64,000 nucleotides of DNA from Planctomycetaceae bacterium (lineage in GTDB: Bacteria; Planctomycetota; Phycisphaerae; UBA1845; UTPLA1). The notes under the pieces are model-generated. The model saw only the letters and a program-made list of their open reading frames with translations, was not told the DNA's origin and did not search any database. The stretch is from the NCBI GenBank assembly GCA_011525745.1, contig WYBU01000137.1, forward strand, positions 19,709-83,708, given 5' to 3'. The translations under genes and the position numbers were made by a program. This document shows positions 34,497 to 43,223 of this stretch, in pieces. Numbering within the stretch: position 1 is the first letter of the stretch; every line of letters starts with the position of its first letter.

Positions 34497-36143
34497 ATGA
34501 AGTCGGACAGCACTCACATGTCGTCACCGCGCACGCTTTACGTCGAAACGATGGGCTGCCAGATGAACATGCTCGACAGCGAGCTGGTCATCGGGCAGGT
34601 GCTCGCGCGCGGCTATCAGCCCTGCGCCGACCTGCACGCTGCCGACCTGGTCATCATCAACACGTGCTCGGTCCGGCAGCACGCCGAGGACAAGGTCTGG
34701 TCGCGCCTGGGCGAGCTGAAGCGAACGCGCAGAAAGCGCCCCGATCAGATCGTGGCGGTGATCGGCTGCATGGCCGAGCGCGACGGCGATGCGCTGCTGC
34801 GACGCGTGCCGCACGTCGACGTCTTGTGCGGGCCGTCAGAGCTGAACCGCCTGCCGGCGCTGATCGACGACGTGCTCGACGCCCGCCGCGCATCGCACGC
34901 CGACGCGCCCGGAGGCAACGGCGCGCCGCGCCGCGCGGTCGCTCTGTCCGGCCGGCTGCGCGAGCACAGCACGCCGGCGCGGCACGTTCCCGAGCACGAC
35001 GATCTCGAAGCGCTCGACTCGTCCCGCGCCCATCCCGCCGCGGGCGGCGCGGGGCATTACGGCGCCGCGGGTCCGGCGCAGGCCTACGTCCGCATCACGC
35101 GCGGCTGCAACAAGTTCTGCTCGTTCTGCGTCGTGCCGATGACGCGCGGCATGGAACAGCATCGCCCGCCGGACCAGATCGTCGCCGAAGCGCGCCGGCT
35201 GGCGGCGCGCGGAGTGCGCGAAGTGACGCTGCTGGGCCAGACGGTCAATCACTACACGTGGAGCGACGATCGCGGCCGCGTGACGACGTTCGCCGATCTG
35301 CTGCGGCGCGTGCATGACGAAGTGCCGGAATTGCCGCGGCTGCGCTTTGTCACGAGCTTTCCGCGCGATTTCACCGATGACGCGCTGCGCGCCATGGCCG
35401 GGTCGCCGCGCATCTGTCGCTATCTGCACATCCCCGCGCAGAGCGGCAGCAACCGGCTGCTGAAGGCGATGAATCGCGGCTACACCGTCGAGGATTACCG
35501 CGATCTGCTCGATCGGGCGCGCTCGTTGATGCCCGATATCTGCCTGTCGGGCGACATGATCGTCGGATTCCCCGGCGAGACCGAGGCCGACTTCACCACC
35601 AGCGTCGATCTGCTGCGTTACGCCCGATACAAGAACTGTTTCATCTTCAAGTACTCGCCGCGGCCGGGCACCGCCGCGTACGACCGCTTCGACGACGACG
35701 TTCCGGACGAAATAAAGCGTCGCCGCAACAACGATCTGCTGGCGGTTCAGGCCGAGATCAACCTGGCGAATCATCGCGAGCTGATCGGGCGCAGCGTGGA
35801 GGTGCTGGTCGAGGGTCTGAGCAAGGCGCAGCTTCGCAGGCAGGAATCGGAGCAGGATCGCGGCTGCGAGGTCGAAGCATGTCCGCCGCTGCCGCGCGAC
35901 GCGAGCGACGATCGAATCGTGCAACTGACGGGGCGCACGTCGGGCGATCAGATCGTCGTCTTCGACGGTCCGCGATCGCTCATCGGCGGCATATTGCCCG
36001 TCGAAGTCTTCGCCGCCACGCCCTACACACTGCACGGGCGGCTGACACACGCCGGCGCGGTCGAGCCGGCGCCCCGCGCGCTGCAAGTCGAGACCGCAGG
36101 CTCGGGCGCGTTTCGGTTACGAGTGCTCAACGCCGCGTCGTGA
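34497..36143 (+). CDS. miaB: tRNA-2-methylthio-N6-dimethylallyladenosine synthase
   Basis: MiaB is a radical-SAM methylthiotransferase that adds a methylthio group at C2 of the A37 base already modified by MiaA. The 548-residue protein has the N-terminal cluster cysteines C21, C57 and C91 (METMGCQMN, NTCSVR, IGCMAER), the radical-SAM motif CNKFCSFC (C204, C208, C211), and a C-terminal TRAM domain (IGRSVEVLVEG ... VEVFAATPYTLHG). A roughly 60-residue Ala/Arg/His-rich insert near residues 132-193 separates the first two domains and is longer than usual. The ATG at 34497 is chosen; the Met at residue 8 is an alternative. A 76-bp repeat lies directly upstream. Confidence 0.95.
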   Translation: MKSDSTHMSSPRTLYVETMGCQMNMLDSELVIGQVLARGYQPCADLHAADLVIINTCSVRQHAEDKVWSRLGELKRTRRKRPDQIVAVIGCMAERDGDALLRRVPHVDVLCGPSELNRLPALIDDVLDARRASHADAPGGNGAPRRAVALSGRLREHSTPARHVPEHDDLEALDSSRAHPAAGGAGHYGAAGPAQAYVRITRGCNKFCSFCVVPMTRGMEQHRPPDQIVAEARRLAARGVREVTLLGQTVNHYTWSDDRGRVTTFADLLRRVHDEVPELPRLRFVTSFPRDFTDDALRAMAGSPRICRYLHIPAQSGSNRLLKAMNRGYTVEDYRDLLDRARSLMPDICLSGDMIVGFPGETEADFTTSVDLLRYARYKNCFIFKYSPRPGTAAYDRFDDDVPDEIKRRRNNDLLAVQAEINLANHRELIGRSVEVLVEGLSKAQLRRQESEQDRGCEVEACPPLPRDASDDRIVQLTGRTSGDQIVVFDGPRSLIGGILPVEVFAATPYTLHGRLTHAGAVEPAPRALQVETAGSGAFRLRVLNAAS

Positions 36144-36714
36144 TTCGCCGGCACCGCTGTTTGCGCCAGCACTTCCGATGCGCCGCGCATGTCGCGCGTT
36201 TTGGGCCACGCGTCAAGTCCGCCACGCCATGGGCCGTTGATTCACACAGCAGTCGCCCCGGGCGGCGCCGGCATACGCACTTCATAGACCGAAAACTGGC
36301 GACGGCACATCCCCAGGGCGATTCGTACAGTCAACGCAAAGCAACCGCTGCCTTTCGCATTGCCGTAGCGCACGTCCTCATTTGCATTATTTGCAATGGG
36401 CCATCAATAAGGGGCTGTTTCAGAACTCGTCGCACGAGCGGCGCGACAACCCTTCACCGCTTCCTTCACGCTGATTTGAAACGGGTCCCCCGGCACACAC
36501 CAACGTCAATCCCCGACATATTGCGGAGCGGCGACACCTTGCCTGGAAGGGGTCGTCAGGCGCGCTCGACAGCCGGGCGTCTGCGATGATGACAAACATA
36601 CACAAAATATTCATATCCGATAACTCGGCCGGAACGGACAGAACTGGAACCGGGCTTGTTCGATGCGTTAAAATGTTCGCACGGGCCTGGTACTGAATCA
36701 CACGGGGAATCCAA
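36144..36714. other. intergenic, no gene seen
   Basis: A 571-bp gap with no convincing gene. It has fewer GC palindromes than other gaps and probably holds the promoter of the PQQ-type dehydrogenase. I saw no recognisable operator. Confidence 0.5.
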
Positions 36715-38709
36715 GTGCAAGTCCATAAGCGTGGGGCTTCGAGCGCATCGACTCGGCCGGTTCGCGCGTACCGAACCAGTCCCAATCTTTGTTTCGCACG
36801 CCTCGCATTCATCGCTCTTGTTCTTGTAGTCCTGGCGCGCGCCGCACGTGTGTCGGCGCTGCCGCCCGGCTTCATCGAGGAAAACGTCGTCACCGGACTG
36901 ACGCGCCCCGTTGGCGTTGCATTCGCCGCGCAGGACCTGATGTTCATCTGGGAGAAGGACGGCTACCTCTGGCGCGTCAGCCAGGGCGTCGTCGACCCGG
37001 CGCCGCTGCTTGACATCACGGACGAAGTCTACACCTACCGCGACAACGGCCTGATGGGCGTGGCGCTCGATCCGCAGTTTCTTACAAACGGCCGCATCTA
37101 CCTCATCTATACAGTCGACTGGGCGCACTACTCCCAAAGCGGCACGCTCGACGATCCCGCCAACGACACCTTCGGCCGCATCACGCGCTATACGTGCGAC
37201 GCCGCAACCGGCTTCGGCCAGATCGTGCCCGGCTCGCGGCTGGTGCTGCTCGGCCAGACGCACACGCAGGGCATCCCCAACACCGCCGGCACGCACTGCC
37301 CCGACGCGCTGGTCTTCGCGCGCGACGGCACGCTGCTGGCCAGTTGCGGCGACGGAGCGTCGGCGTTCATCACCGACACCGGCGGCACGCGGCCGTCGTT
37401 CCAGAGCAACAACACGGCCGAGTCGCGCGGGATTCTGTCGGCGGCCGAGCGCGTCGGGGCGTTTCGCGCCCAGCTTGTCAATTCTCACAACGGAAAAATC
37501 CTGCGAATGGATCCCGCCACCGGCCACGGCGTTCCGAGCAATCCGTTTTACGACGCCGCCGCGCCGGATGCGCCCCGCTCGCGCGTGTGGGCGGAGGGAT
37601 TGCGCAATCCGTTTCGCTTTGCGATTCGTCCCGGCACGGGCAGCACCGATCCGGCCGACGGCGACCCCGGCGAGCTGATCATCGGCGACGTCGGCTGGAA
37701 CGAACGGGAGGAGCTGGACGTCGCGCGGCAGCCGGGCCGCAATTTCGGATGGCCCATCTACGAAGGACTGACGCCGACGCCGAGCACGTATCCGACTGTC
37801 AATATCGCGAATCTGGATGCGCCCAATCCGCATTTCGACGGCGCGACCTGCGCGCAGCCGTTTTACTTTTTCCGCGAGCTGCTCGCCAACGACACGCAGA
37901 ACACGCCGGTGTATCCGACGCCCTGCGGCTTTCCGATTCCCGTTGAGTATCGCTTCGTCCACGCACGGCCTATCGTCGACTGGCCGCACAGTTCCGCCGC
38001 GCACGCGCGCGTGCCGATTTACGACGGCAACGGCGATGCCGCCGAGATCGACATCGACGATCCGGCCTCGCCCGTGACCGGCGACACGTTTCAGGGCGCC
38101 TCGGCGCTGGGCGGCGTGTGGTACGACGGCCAGCGCTTTCCGCCGGCGTGGCGCGATTCCTGTTTCTTCGCCGACACGGTGTTTCGCTGGATTCGCCGGG
38201 CCGTCTTCGACGACGACGGCGATCTGATCGCCATCGACGTGTTCGAACCGGCGCTGCCGAGCGGCGTGCCCGTGATGATGACGGTCGATCCGGAGAAATA
38301 CGGGTTATATTACGTCCATTTTTCCCAGACGCCGGGGCAGGGGCAGGTGCGTCGGATCACCTGGGATTGCAACGGCAGCGGCGCCGGCGACGATCTGGAT
38401 ATCGCCAACGGAATCAGCGCCGACTGCAACACCAACGGCGCGCCCGACGAATGCGACATCGCCGACGGCGCGGCCGATGACGACGAAAACGGCGTTCCGG
38501 ACGAGTGCGAAACCGGCGCCTGCGACGTGCCGGGCGACACGAATAACGATGGAACCGTCGATGGCGACGACATCGCCGCGTTCGTTTCCTGCCTCGCCGA
38601 TCCCGGCGGCCCGAACGCCCCCGGCTGCCGCTGCGCCGATGTCAACGAGGACGACGTGATCGACGACGCCGACGTGACGCTGCTGGTCGGCCTGCTGCTC
38701 GGCGATTGA
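36715..38709 (+). CDS. secreted PQQ-type sugar dehydrogenase with dockerin-like tail
   Basis: This family (glucose/sorbosone dehydrogenase, six-bladed beta-propeller) oxidises sugars or related alcohols with PQQ or a similar cofactor outside the cytoplasm. The 664-residue protein has a hydrophobic signal-like segment near residues 28-48. The propeller motifs include ENVVTGLTRPVGVAF, NGLMGVALDPQF, NSHNGKILRMDP, VWAEGLRNPFRFAI and GRNFGWPIYEGL. From about residue 555 come planctomycete Asp/Asn/Cys-rich repeats (DCNTNGAPDECDIADGA), then a dockerin type I-like domain with DTNNDGTVDGDD and DVNEDDVIDDAD loops. GTG at 36715 is the likely start. Substrate is unknown. Confidence 0.88.
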   Translation: MQVHKRGASSASTRPVRAYRTSPNLCFARLAFIALVLVVLARAARVSALPPGFIEENVVTGLTRPVGVAFAAQDLMFIWEKDGYLWRVSQGVVDPAPLLDITDEVYTYRDNGLMGVALDPQFLTNGRIYLIYTVDWAHYSQSGTLDDPANDTFGRITRYTCDAATGFGQIVPGSRLVLLGQTHTQGIPNTAGTHCPDALVFARDGTLLASCGDGASAFITDTGGTRPSFQSNNTAESRGILSAAERVGAFRAQLVNSHNGKILRMDPATGHGVPSNPFYDAAAPDAPRSRVWAEGLRNPFRFAIRPGTGSTDPADGDPGELIIGDVGWNEREELDVARQPGRNFGWPIYEGLTPTPSTYPTVNIANLDAPNPHFDGATCAQPFYFFRELLANDTQNTPVYPTPCGFPIPVEYRFVHARPIVDWPHSSAAHARVPIYDGNGDAAEIDIDDPASPVTGDTFQGASALGGVWYDGQRFPPAWRDSCFFADTVFRWIRRAVFDDDGDLIAIDVFEPALPSGVPVMMTVDPEKYGLYYVHFSQTPGQGQVRRITWDCNGSGAGDDLDIANGISADCNTNGAPDECDIADGAADDDENGVPDECETGACDVPGDTNNDGTVDGDDIAAFVSCLADPGGPNAPGCRCADVNEDDVIDDADVTLLVGLLLGD

Positions 38710-39100
38710 CGGTGGGGACCGCCTTGCGGACCGAGCCACCGCGTGGCACGGGCATGTGGCACAGCCGCCCTCGGCCGTGTTCCTCCGCGTGGCACGGGCT
38801 TGTAGCCCGTGAAGATTCCCGCCGCTTGCGCGGCGGATTCGGATGACTGGGCAATGATGCTCACTCATCGAACCGTCCATGGCGCTGCCCATGCGCTTCC
38901 CGACGCTCCCTCACGGTCGCGGTTCGGTTCACAGCCAATGCGTGGCACGGGCATGTGGCACAGCCGCCCTCGGCTGTGTCCCGCCGCTTGCGCGGCGGGT
39001 TCTGATACCCGCAGCGATGGCGCTCGCGGCTCGGAGCAAATCGCCTCAGCGTATTGTTTCGACGTTTGGACGTTTCGACGTTTCGACTTTCGACTTTCTT
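38710..39100. other. repeat-filled intergenic region
   Basis: No gene is seen between two convergent genes. It contains the 76-bp repeat (38756-38831), a CTCCCTCACGGTCGCGGTTC repeat at 38904-38927, joined GTGGCAC/CACAGCC/CCGCCGC palindromes at about 38941-39002, and a short TTTCGACG-type tandem at 39056-39100. Confidence 0.7.
38756..38831. repeat. 76-bp repeat, inverted partner of 34411-34486
   Basis: It is identical over all 76 bases to the reverse complement of 34411-34486. It lies 46 bp past the dehydrogenase stop codon. Together the pair brackets miaB and the dehydrogenase. Confidence 0.92.
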
Positions 39101-41770
39101 TCACGCCGCTCCCAGCAGGCCGGCCAGCGACCGCGCTAGATTGTCCAGCGCCGCTGCATCGGGAAGCGTGACCGTCAGCTTCAACTGCCCCTGCTCGTCG
39201 CGCTCCACGCATTCGCTGAGCCGTTGCTTCAACTGTTCGGCCGCCGCGCCGTTGCCCGCATCGCCGCGCGGCGGGACCAGCGCGCCGAGAAACTCGAACG
39301 CCGCGCCGAGCAACTGCCCCCCCGCCGCCGCCACGCGCTGCTTGCGCGCCAGCCGCTCCGCCTCGGCCGCCTGACGCACGCGCTCGCTCTCGTCGACCGG
39401 CGCGATCGGCCGCGCGCCCAGCAGGATTTCCAGCCGCTGTTTCAGTTCCGCCATGCCGCTGATCAGGTCGACTCGATCGACGGTCGACTCGACGTCCAGT
39501 GCCGCGAGCGCCAATTCCTGCTTGGACGAAAGCGTACCCAGCAGCCGCTCTTCGATGGTCTCTTCCGTCACCAGCACATAGACCTGCACCGGGTTCTTCT
39601 GCCCCATGCGGTGCGCCCGGGCCACGCGCTGTTCGAGCACCGCCGGGTTCCACGGCAGGTCGACGTTGATGACCGTGTTGGCCGCCTGAAGGTTCAGCCC
39701 CGTCGAGCCGGCGTTGGTCGTGATGAACAGCTTGCACGACGCGTCGGTCTGGAAGCGCCGCACCAGCGGTTGGCGCTTCGGCTGCGGCACCGAGCCGTCG
39801 AGCCTCACGTAATCGACGCCGCGCCGCTTCAGCAGCCCCTCGATCAGATCGAGCATCGTCGTCCATTCGGAAAACAGCACGATCTTGCGGTCCGCTTCGC
39901 CCAGCAGCCGCTCGAACAGGCCGTCCAAATTGTCGAGCTTGCTGGAATAGCCGGGCGTCTTTTTGTCCACCAGCGTCGTGCTGTCCGCGGCCATGCGGCA
40001 CATCAGCAGCGCCTTTTGCAGGCGAAGCAGGTCCATCTCCGAAATGAACTTCTTGCGCAGGATCGAGCTGGCCACGCGCATGTGCGCGGCGTGCAGCTCC
40101 GCCTGCTCCTGCGTCGGCGCGATGCGCACCATCTCGGTCGTACGCGGCGGAAGCTGCTGCATCACGCTGTCGCGCGTGCGCCGCAGCAGCACCGGCCGCA
40201 GCCGCGCGCGCAGCTCGTCGAGCTTCTGATAGCCCAGCACCTTGCCCCGCTCGTCGACGACGCGATGGCGGTTGAAAAACCGGAACGCCGGCCCCAGCCG
40301 GCGATCGTCGATAAACTCGACCACCGAGAACAAATCGTCCAGCCGGTTCTCGAGCGGCGTGCCCGACAGCACCAGCGCAAACGGCGAGCGCAACGCCTTG
40401 ATGACCTGGCTCGTTTTCGTTTCCCAGTTCTTGATCCGTTGGCCCTCGTCCAGAATGATGTAATCCCAGCGGGTCCGCTCGATCGCCAGCAGATCGCGCA
40501 ACACCTGCTCGTAGTTGCAGATCGTAAAGAAGCAGTCGTTGGAATAGACGTTCGGCCGCTCTTTTGCGCCGCCGATGACGAGCTGACAGCTTCGATCGCA
40601 GAACCGCTCGATTTCGTTGCGCCATTGCGATTTCAGCGACGCCGGGCAGATGATCAGCACCTTGCGGATGTCCGCCTCGCGCGCCAGCAGCTCCGCCGCA
40701 CCGATCGCCTGAATCGTCTTGCCCAGTCCCATGTCATCCGCCAGCACCGCCCGGCCGGCTCCGACCGCGAACGCGATGCCGTCGAGCTGATAGGGCAACA
40801 GTTCGACCTTGAGCAGCTCCTTGCGCAGCGGATGCCGCGCCGGATTGCGACGGATTTCCGCCATTTTCGACTCGATCCGCGTCTGAAACAGACGCTGATT
40901 GATGTATTCCTCGGCGTCGGGATAGACCGTCACCGGACAGCCCAGCGCTTCCAGCCGCCGCAGCCGCGCCATCAGGTCCGCGACGTCCTCGATCGGCCCG
41001 CCGGCGATCGGGCGCAGCACGCGGCCCGCCTCGCCGTTCAGACCGGGCGGCGCGAGCAGCCGCAACTCCAGCTCGGCGCCGTAGCGCAGATGCACCGCCG
41101 GTTCGGCGGGCATGTAGGGCCGTCGTTGCACCGCGGGCGGAAACCGCTTTCGCGCGAAGCGCTGCACGCGAACGACGTGCTTGCAGATGCCCAGCGTGTT
41201 CTTGCGAAAATCCGGACACGAACAATACGAATCGCCCGCCTCCCAGCCGCGCAGGGCCACGCGGTACGACCGGCCCGACAACTCGTTGGTCACCAGATAG
41301 TCGGTCCACAGCGTGTCCCGTTCGGTCGGCCGGATGTGCATCCGCTCGGTGTGCGCCCGCTGCTCGCGTTCCGCCAGCGCCCGGCGGGCCGCTTCTTCAT
41401 CGCTGAGACTGGCGACCGGCTCGCGTTCCGGCGGCGGCGCGGCCAGGCCCAGCGCGATTTTCTCCTCGAGAATCAGCGAGAACGCCGCGCCCACGTGCTC
41501 GCAGACGCCGTCACAGCTTGTGCAGTTCCAGCACAAGCGCTCCGGCGTGTCGGCTATCAGCGTGATCGTGACGACGGCGTTCGGCAGCGTCAGGCGGAAG
41601 AGATCGTCGCCGAGAAAGACCTGTTCCTCGACGTTCACTTCATACACGCCGCCCAATCGAATCAGCCGCGCGCCATCCGGACCGAGCAGCTTCACGGCTC
41701 GAGTGAAATTCAGATGCGAGAGTCGATCCTTCAGCGTCAGGTTCCGGCGAGTCCTTGTTGCAACAGCCAT
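39101..41770 (-). CDS. SNF2-family ATPase with SWIM zinc-finger motifs
   Basis: The ATG at 41770 is supported by a perfect GGAGGT (41780-41785). The 889-residue protein carries two Cys/His clusters before the motor: CWNCTSCDGVCEH (residues 80-92) and a SWIM-type YCSCPDFRKNTLGICKH (182-198), which should bind zinc and nucleic acid or protein. The SNF2 core follows with Walker A DDMGLGKT (345-352), a DEGQ box (441-444) in place of DEAH, and helicase C-terminal motifs SEWTTMLDLIEG, TTNAGSTGLNLQAAN and QRVARAHRMGQ. Bacterial members (RapA/HepA-like, SWIM-SNF2) remodel RNA polymerase or protein-DNA complexes. It lies 30 bp from the small zinc-ribbon gene upstream, so the two are probably cotranscribed. 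Confidence 0.92.
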   Translation of the reverse strand: MAVATRTRRNLTLKDRLSHLNFTRAVKLLGPDGARLIRLGGVYEVNVEEQVFLGDDLFRLTLPNAVVTITLIADTPERLCWNCTSCDGVCEHVGAAFSLILEEKIALGLAAPPPEREPVASLSDEEAARRALAEREQRAHTERMHIRPTERDTLWTDYLVTNELSGRSYRVALRGWEAGDSYCSCPDFRKNTLGICKHVVRVQRFARKRFPPAVQRRPYMPAEPAVHLRYGAELELRLLAPPGLNGEAGRVLRPIAGGPIEDVADLMARLRRLEALGCPVTVYPDAEEYINQRLFQTRIESKMAEIRRNPARHPLRKELLKVELLPYQLDGIAFAVGAGRAVLADDMGLGKTIQAIGAAELLAREADIRKVLIICPASLKSQWRNEIERFCDRSCQLVIGGAKERPNVYSNDCFFTICNYEQVLRDLLAIERTRWDYIILDEGQRIKNWETKTSQVIKALRSPFALVLSGTPLENRLDDLFSVVEFIDDRRLGPAFRFFNRHRVVDERGKVLGYQKLDELRARLRPVLLRRTRDSVMQQLPPRTTEMVRIAPTQEQAELHAAHMRVASSILRKKFISEMDLLRLQKALLMCRMAADSTTLVDKKTPGYSSKLDNLDGLFERLLGEADRKIVLFSEWTTMLDLIEGLLKRRGVDYVRLDGSVPQPKRQPLVRRFQTDASCKLFITTNAGSTGLNLQAANTVINVDLPWNPAVLEQRVARAHRMGQKNPVQVYVLVTEETIEERLLGTLSSKQELALAALDVESTVDRVDLISGMAELKQRLEILLGARPIAPVDESERVRQAAEAERLARKQRVAAAGGQLLGAAFEFLGALVPPRGDAGNGAAAEQLKQRLSECVERDEQGQLKLTVTLPDAAALDNLARSLAGLLGAA

Positions 41771-41800
41771 TACGCGCGCACCTCCATGCACATGTCCGGT

Positions 41801-42094
41801 TCAAAACGGAATCTCGTCCCAATCCTCGTTGGACCTCTGCACGAGCGGCGGAGCGTCATCGTCAACGCTGTCGTGGCGTGACTTGAGAGCATTCTTCTCG
41901 GCCTGAATCAGGTTGCGTTGCGCCTGCGGCAGCTTCGCGCAGACCTTGCAGATGTGACGGCGATGTCCCTTGCCGCTGAATTGCTCGTTCGCGCGAACGC
42001 GATCGCACACCCAGCAGTACCTGCCGCCCCTGCGATTGCCGCCCCTGCCCGCGCCCATCGCGCCCAAGCTACGCCCTCGCGCCGCGCGCGCCAA
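41801..42094 (-). CDS. small zinc-ribbon protein
   Basis: This 97-residue protein contains two CxxC pairs 15 residues apart (YCWVCDRV and HICKVCAKLP), which should bind one zinc, with a basic Gly/Arg-rich N-terminus and an acidic tail (DSVDDDAPP ... EDWDEIPF). The Met at residue 13 is an alternative start. It ends just before the SNF2 gene on the same strand and may be its partner or regulator. That pairing rests on gene order alone. The domain type is read directly from the cysteines; no named family is assigned. Confidence 0.7.
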   Translation of the reverse strand: MARAARGRSLGAMGAGRGGNRRGGRYCWVCDRVRANEQFSGKGHRRHICKVCAKLPQAQRNLIQAEKNALKSRHDSVDDDAPPLVQRSNEDWDEIPF

Positions 42095-42207
42095 GAGCCA
42101 AACAGGTACAGGCTAACGGCCGACCCACCGACAATGGAGAGCTGCACTGCGCTTATGGCGTACGGCTATCGGCTCCCCGCTATTGGCTGATGGCTGATGG
42201 CTGGCGG

Positions 42208-42957
42208 CTACTTGCCGCCCCTCACCTCCATCGCCATCACTGTCACGTCGTCGTGCGCCAGGCTGCCGCCGGTGTAGGCTCGCAGCGCATCGAGGACGCC
42301 CTGCTTGAGGCACGACAATTCGCCGTTTCCGGCCGCGTCGAGCGCCGCTCGCAGCCGCTCCTCGCCGAACTGCGCGCCATCCGGGGCCGGCGCTTCGAGC
42401 ACGCCGTCGGTGTAGAGGAACAGGCGATCCCCCGGCCGCAACGGCAGTGTTTCCTGGTCGAACGCCGTGTCATCCAGCACGCCCAGCGGCAGATTGCCCG
42501 GCACCGTCGGCGACGCCAACTGGATCGGCTGCCAATCCGCGGCGCCCCTGCGCCGCACGAAAACCGGCGGATGACCCGCGTACGAAAAATAGAGCTGCCC
42601 GTCGCCAAGGTAAAAGCCGATCACGGCCGCGGTCGTCATGGACATGAAGCCCTGTTGCGCCACGACGGCGTTGAGGTCCGTCAACACGCCGTTGCCCTCC
42701 AGCGTGTTCATCCGCGCCGCCAACGAATCGAATATGCCGCGGCTCAGCGCGCTGATCGCCGCGCCGTGACCCGCCACGTCGGCGATGGCGATGCGCGTCA
42801 ACCGGTCGCTGCCGCACACGCTGAAGAAATAGATGTCGCCGCCGCGCCCGCCGTCGCAAGCCTGCGAATAGAGGCTGGCCGTGACGCCCGACGTACAGAC
42901 GTCGAGGTCGGCGTTCTGAATCCCGCCCCAGATTTCGGAGCATCGTATGCGGTGCAT
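42208..42957 (-). CDS. PP2C/SpoIIE-type serine phosphatase
   Basis: The ATG at 42957 has GGAG a few bases upstream. The 249-residue single-domain protein has the SpoIIE/RsbU-like PP2C fold: GGRGGDIYFFSVCGSDRLT, IAIADVAGHGAAISAL (metal-binding Asp in DVAGHG), YAGHPPVF, LFLYTDGVLEA and DDVTVMAMEV with C-terminal metal Asp residues. Such enzymes dephosphorylate anti-sigma antagonists or similar switch proteins. There is no attached sensor domain and no partner kinase nearby, so its target is unknown. The gap to the zinc-ribbon gene (113 bp) holds a short GGCTGATGGCTGATGGCTGG tandem. Confidence 0.85.
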   Translation of the reverse strand: MHRIRCSEIWGGIQNADLDVCTSGVTASLYSQACDGGRGGDIYFFSVCGSDRLTRIAIADVAGHGAAISALSRGIFDSLAARMNTLEGNGVLTDLNAVVAQQGFMSMTTAAVIGFYLGDGQLYFSYAGHPPVFVRRRGAADWQPIQLASPTVPGNLPLGVLDDTAFDQETLPLRPGDRLFLYTDGVLEAPAPDGAQFGEERLRAALDAAGNGELSCLKQGVLDALRAYTGGSLAHDDVTVMAMEVRGGK

Positions 42958-43223
42958 CTTCTCTCCGATGCCGCGGTCGTGAACGTCGTTACGGCTGCGC
43001 CAAGCGTCGCGTACCGCGGGCTTGCGGCCCATGTTCCGCCGTCACTCACGCGCAGGCGGGGGTCCAGCGATGGCCCGTGCGCGGCTGGATTCCCGCCTGC
43101 GCGGGAATGACGTGAAAGCGCCGCCCTCGTCTGTGTCGTGTGGAACCGGCATTCAACCCGTACAACCCGGGGCCGCGCGCTTCACCCCTTGGACTTCGTC
43201 CCCGTTCCCCGTTCAATACACGT
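42958..43223. other. intergenic with repeats
   Basis: The divergent gap between the phosphatase and addB contains an inverted pair at 43047-43112 and a GTGTGGAACCGGCATTCAAC-type sequence near 43138 that resembles the GTGFQPV-encoding repeats of planctomycetes. No gene is assigned. Confidence 0.5.
43047..43112. repeat. inverted repeat with ATTCCCGCCTGCGCGGGAATGAC
   Basis: CACGCGCAGGCGGGGGTCCAG at 43047-43067 is the inverted partner of CTGGATTCCCGCCTGCGCGGG (43085-43105) with gaps. The motif TTCCCGCCTGCGCGGGAATG is a palindrome very common in bacterial genomes as an intergenic repeat. Confidence 0.75.

Noticed and set aside
39224..41881. An 885-codon open frame opposite the SNF2 gene
   Set aside because: It mirrors the SNF2 coding frame, has no recognisable domains and shows Arg/Gln/His-rich shadow composition.
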